NCBI GenBank assembly: GCA_003116995.1
Contig: BDSL01000033.1
Location: 62,001-126,000, forward strand
Direction: 5' to 3'
Source: Yamagishiella unicocca
Taxonomy: Eukaryota > Chlorophyta > Chlorophyceae > Chlamydomonadales > Volvocaceae
DNA length: 64,000 bases
Shown here: positions 12,251 to 22,696 of the stretch, piece after piece
Layout: the number at the start of each line of letters is the position of its first letter
Position numbering within the stretch: position 1 is the first letter of the stretch
Program-made: the position numbers and the translations under genes
The notes under the pieces: model-generated
The model's input: the letters and a program-made list of their open reading frames with translations, nothing else
What the model was told of the DNA's origin: nothing
The model's database searches: none

Positions 12251-12732
12251 TCAGTCCTCCTTCGTGTTTGTTCCCTCATCCTCCTCTCCTGCCTCTTCTT
12301 CCTCCTCATCCTCCTCGTCCTCCTCGCCGGCTGTGTTGCCTTCGTCACCACTCTCCTTCGGCTTGCTCGATGGACGGGAGACCTGCAGTGATATCGGAAG
12401 TAGGAAACACAGTTCCGTTGGTATAGGTAGTAGGGAGCTGGCACAGCGGTGGATAGCAGAACTGCAAACGAAACAGCATCGTGCTGGCATACTTGATGCA
12501 ATGTCCTTGCAGCTCTTCCCCGGATAGGTGCCAGGGTTGTGAGCGAGGCCGTTTACGGGAGACAGGAAGTTGAGAAAGCATGAGCGCTCGCCTTCAGGCC
12601 AGAGCTTGAGAATTTTCCTATGCTCCTGAGGAGAAAAAATAGCATCACGCCGAGCAGGATGATAATGAGAACGAAGTCCTGGTTGGTCCCCGACGCAGCC
12701 GTGTCATTCGTAGGGAAAGGCGTGGGTGCCAT
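12251..12732 (-). CDS. small single-pass membrane protein with acidic C-terminal tail
   Basis: Function not recognised. Exon 1 (12732-12592) starts MAPTPFPTNDTAASG and runs into a strongly hydrophobic segment (VLIIILLGVMLFFLL, residues about 22-36). Exon 2 (12382-12251) encodes a tail dominated by Glu and Asp and ends TNTKED. The acceptor CTGCAG|GTC is clear and in phase 0. The only matching phase-0 donor before the stop is AAG|GCGAGC, implying a GC-AG intron and a protein of about 90 residues. An alternative uses the GT donor CCC|GTAAAC (after an in-frame CTC) with an acceptor near 12450, which inserts about 40 residues. A start at 12771 is also open. The topology suggests a tail-exposed organelle or ER protein, but this is inference. 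Confidence 0.5.
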
Positions 12733-13179
12733 TTTCCTATTATCAGTTGGTTTCGACCAACTCTTTGGCACTTAAGGTAAGCCAACGAAGCGGAAAGCCT
12801 TGGCTTTCGCAAGGAGGCTGATGGGTGTCGTAAGGCTTAGCTATCCGGGCAATCAAGCGAAAGCAGCTCAAAGTAAATTGGTGGTGCCTTTGGAATTCAA
12901 CAGAACACTCTATGCACACATGTGAGGTCTTATGCGTATTTGGCGCCTGTTGAGGGTACGGCCTTGCCGTATATTTGTTTGCGGGGCCGTGTGGCTCCGT
13001 TGCTACCGCCCTAACCGAAAGGAGCGGAAACTGAGGCGTTTCAAAGACGTTGCTTTACCGTTGTGTACAGTTGCGCGTACCAAGCCGCGTCGAAGGTGCA
13101 CTGTGTGCGATTTATGCGAGTCCTGCGGGAAAGGCTCCATACGCGTGAGCGTGAATCGCGCGTGGCCTTCAGGCACAGC

Positions 13180-14262
13180 ATGCTTAGCGCATCAGGCGGC
13201 TACTGGCGTGGTGTAGCGCGCTTCTTCAACTCGTTCAGCCAGTCAGCAGTTATAGGTCGCTCTTCCAGCGCAAGGTCGCAAATGGCAGCATCAACATGGG
13301 CAGGTGAGGCACTGTTGGTTGCCGCTATGCAGCACCTCCCATCACAATTACCCAATCGCACCCAGTCCACATGGGGGGGTAACGCGTACCCACCTGGTCG
13401 TAACTACGCGCTGGATCTGCCTCCTGTCGTGAGTTGTATTCCCCCCGTCTAATGCATGTTACGTTGTACATAGCAACACGCTCGTGCCATCATGTCTATA
13501 ACGGGGGCATTCACCACCGTATACGTCTCCTCGCCACCAGGTGCGAACATGAGCCAGCAAGACTTCATGCAACGAGACGAGTGCCTGGTCGTAGACGAAG
13601 CTGATAACATTGTGGGCACTTCCAATAAGCACAACTGCCACCGCTTCAACCCCGAGCAGCCGCGCGGCGCCCTGCACCGCGCGTTCAGCGTCTTCTTGTT
13701 CAGTCCCGATGGGAAGTTACTGCTGCAGCAGCGTGCCTCCAGCAAGGTGACCTTTCCGTCCGTCTGGACGAACACCTGCTGCAGCCACCCGCTGGCTGGC
13801 CAGCTGCCAGACGAGGTGGACCTGCCCCGCCATGTGGCAGACGGCAGCGTGCCGGGGGTGAAGGCGGCTGCGGTGCGGAAGCTGGCGCATGAGCTGGGCA
13901 TTGCTTCTGACCAGGTGCAGGCGGCGTCCTTCACCTTCCTGACTCGGCTCCACTACTGTGCTGGCGACACTGACACGTACGGCCCCTCCGCCGAGTGGGG
14001 CGAGCACGAGATTGACTACATCTTGTTCGTGCGGCCCTCCAAGCCGGTGACACTGTCGCCCAACCCGGACGAGGTGGACGACGTGCGCTACGTAGACCGG
14101 GTGGAGCTGGCGGCCATGATGTCCCAGAGCTCCGGGCTGCGCTGGTCGCCGTGGTTCCGCATATTGGCGGAGCGCTTCCTGGACGTGTGGTGGGAGGACC
14201 TGGACGCCACGCTGGGCAGCAGCAAGCACCACGACTTCGCCACCATACACCACATCTTGTAG
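13180..14262 (+). CDS. IDI: isopentenyl-diphosphate delta-isomerase, type I
   Basis: Interconverts IPP and DMAPP, the isoprenoid building blocks; a Nudix-fold metal enzyme. Exon 1 is 13180-13303 with donor GCAG|GTGAGG; exon 2 is 13541-14262 with acceptor CCACCAG. The junction is phase 1 and gives 281 residues. Catalytic landmarks: NTCCSHPL with Cys122 as the expected active-site Cys, and EWGEHEIDY with Glu198. The N-terminus from MLSASGGYW is Ser/Arg/Ala-rich with almost no acid, like an organellar transit peptide, as expected for plastid isoprenoid synthesis. Starting at the internal ATG at 13282 gives a 247-residue form without it. A third possible start (13492) lies inside the intron and is in frame with exon 2. 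The catalytic region is certain; the 5' end is inferred. Confidence 0.9.
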
Positions 14263-15062
14263 GGGCGCTTTGAGGTCGAAGATGCCGGGACCGGGGAAAT
14301 GAGCTCCCCGGATTTCGTCCTTTAGTGGATCGAGTCGCAGGCTGGACTTTGCCGTGCTGCGGGCACACGTTGGGGCTCACGGTGCCATGCTCCGTAGTGG
14401 CGCCAGCGGATCCGCATTCGATGCCGGAGACATGTCACCCCTCCCGCCCCTGTCTACTTGCAGAGAGCGTACGTCCCTTTTCGAACACGCCGTACATCGA
14501 GTCGGCCCTCATACCTGTCTGTCTATTAGCTACGCTGCCGAACATGGCCATTCAAAGAAAGGCCGCCGGTCGTGCTGGTGCTGTGTAGTGGAGCTCGATT
14601 TACGGGTAACGTCTGTTCGTTTGGGGTATTTTGGCTGATGGCGCTTTATCTACGACACAACTTTCGACACAACATAAAGGGCGGGGCACTATGCCCACGC
14701 ACATGTGTCCCGTTGAACTGACATGCTGAAGCGCAGGCGAATGTTATTTACTTCAAATTCATTTTTTGGGCTCGTGGCCCTTGTGTCAGCAGGATGAGGC
14801 AGCTGATGACTGCCGATGTTGGTTGGAGGCATAAGTCACATATTTTGTACGGCGCAATCAAAGGAATCGGGCATCTCCTACATCTGGCAATCGTAATATT
14901 CTCACGCCTAACCGTGCCCGAACCTCATGCGAGATAAGAAAGGTTATCCGCCATCCGCCGCGTTTAGTGAAGTACACGGTGGAGGCAACATTTCGATTAC
15001 ATTGATGTGACAGCGCACGAGTGCCGACCCCGTCCAGGCCCTCTATCGCCGCCTCCCGCCCA
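14263..15062. other. 3' UTRs of convergent IDI and F-box genes
   Basis: No gene recognised. The minus strand carries TGTAA at 14997-15001, 62 bases past the F-box stop, a likely polyadenylation signal for that gene. No TGTAA was found on the plus strand after IDI. Confidence 0.5.
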
Positions 15063-18000
15063 CTACGGTTTCCACAGCAGCTCCACCCACATGCTCCACG
15101 CAGCCGCCCGCACTGCCGCCTGGCACTCCGCCTCGCTGGCCCCGCTGCAGCCCTCCAGCACCAGCGTGTCCACGCCTACACTGCAGGACCCGGCCACGCA
15201 GCCGCTGCTGCCGCCGCACTGCGCGCCTGCAGCGCCCTCATATGGGACACGTGGCGCCACCAGCCGACCCACACGCTCAGCTCGTAGCCCCCGCATGCCT
15301 TCAACCTTGAGGCTCCGCAGCCTCTGCAGGCAGCACACCAGAGCCTCCAGCACGTCGTGGCCCCGGGTCCCCTCCAGTCCGTCCACCTGCTCCAACGCCA
15401 GATCCGTGAGCGCGGGAGTCAGTTGCGCCAGCCCCTCGGCCCACGACACGGCACCCGAGCTGCCACTTTCGGAGCTTGTTTCGCTGCCGCTGCTGCCCCC
15501 GCGACTGCCGCGGGCCCCAACGCAGGTGCCGTACTGCTGCTTACCGACAGCAGACCCGCCAGGCCCACGGCCCCTGAGGCCGCGGGCGTCCTCGGCATTA
15601 GCACTCCGTCCCGCTGACTGCTGCACTCCCGGCCGCGCTGACGCCCCCGCAGCTGCCTCCCTGGAGCCGCAGTCCGCCTCATCGGCGCCCCCGCTGTCCT
15701 CGTTGTCGCCGTCTGGCAGAGATGTCCAGCGGAGGGTCAAGCTGTTGAGCCCTGCGGTCGCACAGGTCCGCCACAGACAGGAAAGCAGGCAGGGCTTGTA
15801 AGGGAGGTGAGGGAAGCCACAGCCCGGTGCTGGCCGCGGGTTGCATGTGGGGCAATCAGTCTGGTCGTGAAGCTGCGGGGGTGGTACATGTGATCAGGAC
15901 CCGGCTACGCAGCCCTCGCAACGAGCCACTGCACGTTGTGAACCCGCCCCCACTGCCGTACCCCCACGGGGCTGTTTTGAGTCTCACCTTTGAGCGGAGA
16001 CAGCATCTCCAAAAGAGCCTCCGCCGGCCCGCCTATCAGGCTCAGGCGGCGCAGCGAGCCGTACGTCTTCAGCCGTACGCACGTGTGTACGTCCAGCGGC
16101 AGCACCGCCGTGTCCACGCGGCTGCGGGCCGAGGACGCAGTGGGTCCTGGCGCCGGACCGGGCAGCAGCAGGGCGCCCCCCGCGCCAACACCGAGCCATC
16201 TTGCTCGCCCCGGCACGCCACCACCTCCACGGGCAGCTGAGGCCCACCCTCCCTCACCCCCACCCACACCCGCGACCGCCATCTGCCGCCTCATTTCCAG
16301 CCCCCGTTCCGCGTCCCCGCCCGTCGTGGTGCGCAGCTCCGTCAGTGCGGGCAGCAGCGCCGCCAGGTGCCCCCCCAGCGGGGTGCCGGCGAAGAAGCAG
16401 CCGCAGTGGAAGGACCGCACGCTGGGCAGCGCCTGTGGTACGACGTACGGCAGGGAGTTCGCGCTGGAGGCCACCAGGAGGGAGAGCTGCGTCAGGGGGG
16501 CCAGGTTGGCGGGGGCATCCCTGGGGAAGGACCAGGCGGGGGCGTCCAGCTCCCTCAGCGCGGTGAGGCGGGACAACGCCGGGTGCGCCAGGCCCAGCCG
16601 CTGCGGCGTCAGCTGGCAGTCCACCAGCAGCGCGAGCCGCGTGAGGCGGGTGCAGTCGCCCAGCCAGGACCAGCCGCTGGGGTGAGGAGGCGACACGCTG
16701 ACATCGCGGAGCGTCAGGCAGTGCAGGTGAGGCAGGGGCGGCAGGGCGCCGCGAGCTAGCGCCGCGGACAGCCTCACGCCTTGCAGCTCCAGCGAGTGGA
16801 GGCTCAGCAGCGCGGGGCGAGGGGGCGGGTGTGCAAGTGGGGGCAGGGGCACCGCAGGCGATGAAGGCCGGGGGCAAGGGGGTGCTGTTGCGGGTGACAC
16901 GGAGACATCGGCCGCAGTGTGGGGTGTGACCGCTAGCAGGTGCGGCGCCACCCCCGCAGCCTCCACCGCCCCCGCCGCCTCAGCCTCCGATTCTGACGTC
17001 GTGGCTGGTGCTGCGGAAGGGATGGACAGCCATCGGGCCTTGACCAGGGCGGACAGCAGCACCGCGGAGTCCGCGGAGGCGCCAGCAGCGGATGCCGCGG
17101 CGGCGACGAGGTCGCGGGTCGCAGCAGGCAGGGCGAGGGGGCCGCCCTCCGCCGCCGCCACCGCCGCATGCGGGTGCAGCCTGGCGGCGAGGCACTCCAG
17201 GTGGGGCACGGCGAGGGCTGAGCTCCGGACGTGGGAGAAGAAGGCGTCCAGGCAGTGGGGGCAGGACAGCGAAAGGGAACGCAGCTGCGACAGCCGCCGG
17301 AACAGCTCCACCAGCCTCCGCTGCTGCCGCGGGTCATCTTGTTCCACTCCTGCTCCGAACCCGTCTACGTCCTCATCCTCTTCGTCCTCCTCTTCTCCGC
17401 CTTCTTCCATGCTGTCCGTCGCCTCCTCCTCTCCATCCTCCTGCTCTTCATCCTCCTCCTCCTCTTCCTCCTCCTCCCCTTCATGCTGCTCTTCATCCTC
17501 CTCCCGCTCGTCCATGCCCGGCTCAGCGCTGGCGTCCCCCTGGCTGCCACCACCTTGCACCTGCCCCTGCTGGCTGCCAACACCCTGCCCCTGCCCCTGC
17601 TGGCTGCCAACACCCTGCCCCTGCCCCTGCTGGCTGCCAACACCCTGCCCCTGCTGGCTGCCACCACCCTGCCCCTGCCCCTGCTTGCGGGCTCCTCCCT
17701 GCCCCTGCCCCTGCTGGCTGCCACCACCCTGCACCTGCCCCTGCTTGCGGGCTCCTCCCTGCCCCTGCCCCTGCTGGCTGCCACCACCCTGCACCTGCCC
17801 CTGCTTGCGGGCTCCTCCCTGCCCCTGCCCCTGCTGGCTGCCACCACCCTGCACCTGCCCCTGCTTGCGGGCTCCTCCCTCGCACTGCTTCCCCAGGTGG
17901 CGGCGGCGGTGCGGATGCCGATCCGCCATCACACACGTGGCCGTGATGTGGGTGGCTTTCGGGCACAGCCGCAGCAGCAGGCAGCCGCACTCCGGGCTGA

Positions 18001-18511
18001 CGTCCAGCTGCAGCGTCAGGGTGCGGAGCAGCGGGGCCACGAGGGGGGGAGCGGCGGCAGCAGCTGCGCCAGGGAAGCCGGTGCCGGGGCTGATCGAGGA
18101 GGCGGGGGACGCTGCGCCGGCAGCGGGGTCGCTGCCATCCTCTTCAGCTGGCGAGGGCCGCACGACGCCCTGAAGCCAGGCGCAGAGCAGCTGAGCAGCC
18201 CCCGCCCCTCCGCCCTCCGCCTCGCCGCTATCGGTACCATGGGCTGTGATGTGTAGGGCATAGAGCCGGGGCAACAGAATCGCTGCTGCAGCCCTTCCCG
18301 GCAATGCCCCAGCAGGTACGTGCAGTGAGCGCAACCAAGCACAAGAGTCCTGGCCGAACACGAGTTTGTGAAGGTAGCGACAAGTTGCGGCAACTCGCAA
18401 CGCATCTCGACAGGCCAGACGGCCCAGCACAGTAGACAGCAGCTCCTTGGGCAGGAGCTGCAGGTGCATTGCACCAGGTGGGTCCGCAGAGCAAGTGTGC
18501 CTGGCCGCCAT
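15063..18511 (-). CDS. F-box / leucine-rich repeat-like protein
   Basis: Probable substrate-recognition subunit of an SCF ubiquitin ligase. Exon 1 is 18511-15988 (donor AAAG|GTGAGA) and exon 2 is 15751-15063 (acceptor CGCAG). The phase-1 junction gives 1,070 residues. The F-box is near the N-terminus (about residues 17-55; LPKELLSTVLGRLACRDALR and an ATCRYLHKLVF end). A Gln/Gly-rich minisatellite stretch (GGARKQGQVQGGGSQ units) and a strongly Glu/Asp-rich block follow. The second half has scattered leucine-rich repeat-like segments (LRSLSLSCPHCLD, LHCLTLRDVSV, LTRLALLVDC, LNSLTLRW). The start at 18511 is preferred over 18643 because it places the F-box as usual. Partners and substrates cannot be inferred. 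Confidence 0.8.
17561..17880. repeat. coding minisatellite in the F-box gene (30- and 60-bp units)
   Basis: Three perfect 60-bp copies (17701-17760, 17761-17820, 17821-17880) follow a variant partial copy and about three 30-bp units. Unit lengths are multiples of three, so copy-number change keeps the frame. The encoded repeat is Gly/Gln/Lys/Arg-rich. Confidence 0.9.
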
Positions 18512-18823
18512 GCTATCCCTAGGCACTTGCAATTGTAAATAATAACAGCGCAGCAGCACCCTGGATGCCGCGAAATGCGGCACTGTCGGGAACCGCAGTA
18601 GCGGCACATTGTTGTACAGCCTCGAGCAACCGCCACGAGGCAATGCATCAACATTTTTTTACACAATGATTTAATACCCATGACATTCTTACAGTTGTTC
18701 ATGCCATAATTACGGTAGCGTGAGTTCCTGTTGCGCTTTGCACCTCATACGTCGAGTCGGACCTGGAGGTTTCTTTTCATTACGCCCAACTGTTGGCCAC
18801 TTGCTTCGCATTATTTTGAGCGA

Positions 18824-21800
18824 ATGGACGATGCTCGAAAGCTGCTGGTCGAGACAAGAGTGAAGGCGCTAGGTGCTCTTAGCGGCTCTTCCTTAATTCA
18901 GCTGCTCGACACGAACACTGTGGAGCAAGCCCTTCAGGTGTGGCGCAAACGGAACGGAATAAAGGGGCGTCGGCGTCAGGCAGACGGCCTTGTGGTTGGG
19001 TTGGCCCCGCCGTCTTTCGCGTCGTGACCGCTGACTGCGGTCGGGCCCCGCGTCCCTCCCAAGGTGCTTGCGGAAAATCGCATCCTCTCTGCGCCTGTTA
19101 TAGCGCCCGCCGCCGACAGCTCGGGCCAAGGAGGTCACTGGCCAACGCAGCTGCCCAATTCGGACATAATGGGGTACGTAGTGTGCGCACGCAGCTGCAA
19201 GACTGCAGGGGCCGCATCGAAGCCGCAAGTCGACCGAATCCTCTGCAAAGCCCTGTCCTGCGTGACAAACACACATACACACGGCTCAGCAGCTACTCAA
19301 CACACACACCGGCTCACCTACTTGCCGATCATGGGAAGGCTCGCCGCAAGCACACGCCAGGGAACAAAGTGGGGTGCCGGGCGGTTCCTGGCTCGATCCA
19401 CGTGCGGACGTCATTGTTGCCGACTGCGACACCTGGCTTCCCGCGCGCAGGTTCGTGTGCGTCAACGACATCCTAAGCAGCTTCCTGGAAAGTAAGCTGC
19501 CAGGGCGGGCAGCGCTGCAACAAAGCTGGGCGCGGTTTGGCTGGTGGGGAGGTTGCTGTTGGCTCGTCGACTGGCTGCCGGGCCGAGCGCACTGACTAGG
19601 TCGCGGAGATGAGCAAGCCGGAGGTTGCGGGTGGTTGGGTGGTTGCTTGGGTAGTTGTGTGGTTGCTTGGGTAGTTGGGTGGTTGATTGGATAGTTGGGT
19701 GGTTGATTGGGTAGTTGGGTGGTTGGTTGGGTAGTTGGGTGGTTGGTTGGGTAGTTGGGTGCATGCAGCACTGGTAATCCAGGTAGGAAGACCTCAGGCT
19801 GCCCTGCAATGCACGGCACCATGGCGACGAGGACCCGGATCCCCGGCCGCCCTCCCGCCGGTGCCTCCGACCTACCCGCCCCGCTGCCTCGCACTGCACA
19901 CACAGCGACCGGTCTCCCCCCATATCCTGCTTCACACGCAGGCTTTGCGGAGGAGTTCGGCGGCACCTCAGCAACTGACTGCGGCCCCGGCAGCGGGCAC
20001 CTGCCCGGCGGCGGCGGTGCGGGCGGCATGCTGTCGCGCATGAGGCAGCTGGAGGCGCTGGGGCTGCGGTTCGCGCAGCAGCAGCTGCGGCAGCTGCAAT
20101 GTAAGGGTGAGTGGTGGTGGGGCGGGGGGGTGCAAAAATGAACCGGTGGGGGGGCGCTTGCAGGAAGACCTGGTGACTTGACGTGGGAAGTGTAGCTGGC
20201 ACATAGGCTTCGGAAACATGGTTGCGTGCGCATGCTGGCGCACTTGGATTGGCTGCCGAGAAACCTGTGGGGGTGGCCGGTCGGCGGCCTGGTAAAGGAA
20301 AAGAAACAAACCAATGTGCGGTGGCGTGTGGAGCGGAAAATGGGGGACCGGTGAGGCGGATTCGGACATGGGGATTGGGACATGCGAGGGGACGGGCAGA
20401 GGCTCGCAGGGGGAGGAAGACCGCGGGGCGGGGCTGCGAGGAAGACCCGTGGATGAGACACTGGTCAGGACAGACGTTCCGCGGGACCGCGGAGCGGGGC
20501 GGGGCGGCGGCAAGCCCCATAATCGTCACAGGCGGGCGATATGATTTGGTGTCAAGGTATGGGGCACGTCGCGGTGCGTGCAGTGCGCTGTGCGCCAGCT
20601 GGGTGCGGCTGCTCGCCCCTGCCGCCACACCGGCCCCCTGCCGCCACACCGGCCCCCTGGCCCCCGCTGTCTGCCCCCCAGGCTTCGACGGCGACTTCCT
20701 GCACAGCCGGCACGCGGGCGAGGCGACGCTGCTGGAGCTGGTGATGTACGGCTTCCTGGATCCCAAGCGGAGGTGCGCGGCCGTTGGGGCGGGCGGTGTG
20801 CTGCCGGCTGGTGTCCTGCAGCGCTACCCTCCGAGCAGGCAGCTCGAATGTCTCCGAATGCAAGAACCGCGTGCGGCAGCGCCTGACCTTACGTGACCTT
20901 ACCTGACCGGGCCGGACAGGACGCCTGTCGTGTTTCGCCTGGCCTGCTATCTCCGGCCCCCTTCTCCACCCTCCCTCCCCGCCTCCTCTCTCCCCCTCCG
21001 CCCTCGTCTCCAGGGGCATGCACGAGGGCGAGCAGCAGGCACAGGTGGTGCACCGAGTGGCGCTGTTCGACAGCAGCGGCCGCGTCACGTGCGTCATCAG
21101 CCAGTCGGACATCTGCCGCTTCCTGCTGGCGCACCTGGACAGGCTGGGGAGCCTGGCCAAGGCGACGGTGGCGGACCTGGCGTGGGACCGCAAGCGGGTG
21201 GGTCGGCGTGGTGGTGGTGCCGGAGGTTGCAGGTTACAACGGAGGGGAGGGGTCAGGTACTCAGGGGCAGGTGCCACCAGGGGGCTGCTGGAGGGCTGCA
21301 GGGGCCAGGAGCCCGGCATCACGTCAGGCAGCCCCGGGCTCTGGCCCTCGCGCTGCACTCACCCAGCCAGCCAGCCGCCTGCTGCTGTGCGCCCGCACGC
21401 CCCTCTCTCCCCCTCTTCCCCCTATCCCGCCCCCTCCAGGTGGCCAGCTGCACTCCGGAGACCCCGGCTCTGGATGCGATGCGGCTGATGGTCGCGGAGG
21501 GGCTCAGCGCTCTGGCGGTGGTGACGGCGGCGCCGGCGGGGGGGGCGGCGGCAGGGCCGGGAGGCAGGCTGCTGGGTAACTTCAGCGCGAGTGAGATGAG
21601 GTGAGCGGGGCGGCCGCTGGGAGGGCGGGCGGGCGGCCCTGGCAGCCCGGGTTGTTCCCGTCTGGGACGGGCGGGTAATGGCTCTGCTGGTGGCGACGTC
21701 GTGGCCGTCACTCCTGCACCCTCCCTCCCTCTGCGCCCGCAGGACCATGACGGCGGAGCACTTCGGCGCGCTGTCGCTGCCGGTGGGCGAGTTCCTGGCT

Positions 21801-22696
21801 CTGGAGCACGACACCGAGTACGTGGCGCTCAACAGGGAGGTGAGGCGCCAGGACCGGGGAGGAAAGAGCGGGTGGCCGCCAAAGGTCGAGTTGATGCGTG
21901 AGGGGCGGGAGGGGCGGGTTGGTTAATTACCGGGTGCAGCTGCCTCGGCCGTGCCGCCCCTGTCGCCCCACTGCTGCGCCCTCCCGCCTCACTGGGAGCC
22001 CCATCCGGCTCTTCGAGGGGCCTCCTGCCCTGCCCTGCCCTACCCTGCCCTGTCCTGCCCGCTGACCGCCCCTCCCCCGCCCCTCCTCTCAGCGGCTGCT
22101 GCTGGAGGGCGTGGTGGGCTCTCCGGCGCACGAGTTCATCCGAAACCGCCTCCGCCGCACCCGGCCCCATGCGCCCGGCGAGGAGGTGGGGCAGCACCTC
22201 ATCGTGGCGGCCCCGAACAACACCTTCGCGGAGGTGGGGGGGCGAGGAGGGGGCCGAGGGGTGGGGGGCGGACCCGGGGGTAGTGTAGCCTCGTCAGTTG
22301 AAGGCGGAGTCCTTGTTGGGCGGCAGTCTAACGGGCTGCAGGCGCGAGTGTCTGGCAGGGCATCGCGGCTGCATCGCGGCGCCGTCTTGTCTTTGCGCCC
22401 GGCGGCCCCTCCCTCTGGCTGCTGCTCCCTTCTGACCTCCACTGCCCTCCACCCCGACCCAGGTTGTGGAGCTGCTTGTACGACACCGCATCCACCGGGT
22501 GTACGTGGTGGACGAGCAGGAGGTGCCAGTGGGCATCGTCACGTGTACAGACATCCTGAGGGCAGTGGTGGACGCGGCCACTGCGGCGGCGCCACCCTCG
22601 CCGCCAGCAATGGCACAGCCAGCGGCTGCCGCCACACCCACTGCCGCACCCACCACCACCGCCGCCGCAACTCCGACGGCCACCGCCACCGCTTGA
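18824..22696 (+). CDS. four-CBS-domain protein, SNF4 / AMPK-gamma-like
   Basis: Ten exons: 18824-18937, 19064-19173, 19451-19491, 19942-20100, 20682-20772, 21014-21197, 21440-21600, 21743-21839, 22093-22233 and 22463-22696. All junctions agree in phase and give 443 residues. CBS half-sites are visible as TVEQALQVLAENRILSAPVI...FVCVNDILSSFL (CBS1), VVHRVALFDSSGRVTCVISQSDICRFL (CBS2, shown in part), ALDAMRLMVAEGLSALAVV (CBS3) and VVELLVRHRIHRVYVVD...GIVTCTDILRAVV (CBS4). Two CBS pairs (Bateman modules) normally bind adenine nucleotides. The arrangement resembles the plant PV42/KIN-gamma group, regulators of SnRK1. The tail is a Pro/Ala/Thr run. An in-frame ATG at 18731 is an alternative start. 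Nucleotide binding is inferred from the family. Confidence 0.87.
19641..19760. repeat. 20-bp tandem repeat, 6 units, in CBS-gene intron 3
   Basis: Six consecutive 20-base units of the form GGTTGNTTGGGTAGTTGGGT with few substitutions, entirely inside an intron. Confidence 0.85.

Noticed and set aside
17561..17880. Regularly spaced repeats considered as a CRISPR array
   Set aside because: Head-to-tail coding minisatellite without unique spacers, in a eukaryotic gene.
16917..18256. Plus-strand open frames opposite the F-box exon
   Set aside because: They read the antisense of the minisatellite and acidic block (Cys-Pro and poly-Ser runs) and have no splice or domain support.
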